In this document: one piece after another, positions 5,698 to 5,739 of the stretch | Layout of the letters: every line of letters starts with the position of its first letter | Numbering within the stretch: position 1 is the stretch's first letter | DNA from: Anaerolineae bacterium | GTDB taxonomy: Bacteria > Chloroflexota > Anaerolineae > JAADDB01 | Length of the DNA stretch: 5,739 bases | Direction of reading: 5' to 3' | Assembly (NCBI GenBank): GCA_015489285.1 | Contig: WGAA01000107.1 | Location: 1 to 5,739 of the forward strand | The notes under the pieces: model-generated | The model's input: only the letters and a program-made list of their open reading frames with translations | Told to the model about the DNA's origin: nothing | The model's database searches: none | Position numbers and translations under genes: made by a program

Positions 5698-5739
5698 ATC
5701 GCCCGTGGGGGGGCCAGATGTCCCGGGGAAGACGGCCCA

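Larger units (their letters stand above)
5600..5739. other. Intergenic region with no supportable gene
   Basis: These 140 bases hold the leader, ribosome binding site and promoter of the leftward operon. The rightmost 39 bases return to high GC and include a run of seven or more G (5706-5713). An ATG at 5718 on the + strand, or the end of an unseen - strand gene, could belong to a neighbour outside the window, but too little is visible to call either. Confidence 0.5.

Noticed and set aside
5718..5739. Possible start of a divergent + strand gene (MSRGRRP...)
   Set aside because: Only seven codons are visible and the upstream G-run is a poor ribosome binding site, so it cannot be supported.
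1..5739. CRISPR arrays, tRNA or rRNA genes, insertion-sequence ends, riboswitches
   Set aside because: No regularly spaced repeats, cloverleaf-like segments, transposase motifs or terminal inverted repeats were seen. Almost all of the window is accounted for by six protein genes.

Overview
The window is compact, GC-rich bacterial DNA: strong AGGAGG-type ribosome binding sites, a lipoprotein signal peptide, short intergenic gaps and one GTG start. It holds two gene blocks that converge on a shared hairpin. The lineage cannot be fixed from the sequence. The charged, cysteine-poor proteins would suit a thermophile (a Chloroflexota-like lineage is only a guess).

Left block (1-2882, + strand): a tight operon for high-affinity uptake of a divalent metal, most likely zinc. 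It starts with the C-terminal part of a Fur-family regulator, cut by the window edge. Next come a lipoprotein metal-binding protein (ZnuA type), the ABC ATPase (ZnuC type) and the membrane permease (ZnuB type). Gaps are 4 nt, 18 nt and an 8-nt overlap, so the four are very probably co-transcribed. Expected working model: the lipoprotein captures the metal outside the membrane, the permease passes it inward using ATP hydrolysis by the ATPase, and the regulator shuts the operon down when metal is plentiful. The operon promoter lies upstream of the window.

Junction (2881-2908): a perfect 12-bp stem with a 4-nt loop begins inside the permease stop codon and lies just beyond the stop of the opposing gene. 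It probably ends transcription from both sides, although neither strand has a good U-tract.

Right block (2918-5599, - strand): two genes of unknown function separated by 27 nt, read from right to left. The first encodes a 240-residue protein I do not recognise. The second encodes a 643-residue protein that appears to be a chain of winged-helix-like units. Both proteins lack cysteine completely. A good extended -10 promoter (5644-5673) precedes the pair, within an AT-rich patch that carries a small palindrome and phased TTAG repeats. This pair is the least explained part of the window.

The last 140 bases (5600-5739) contain that promoter region and no supportable gene.
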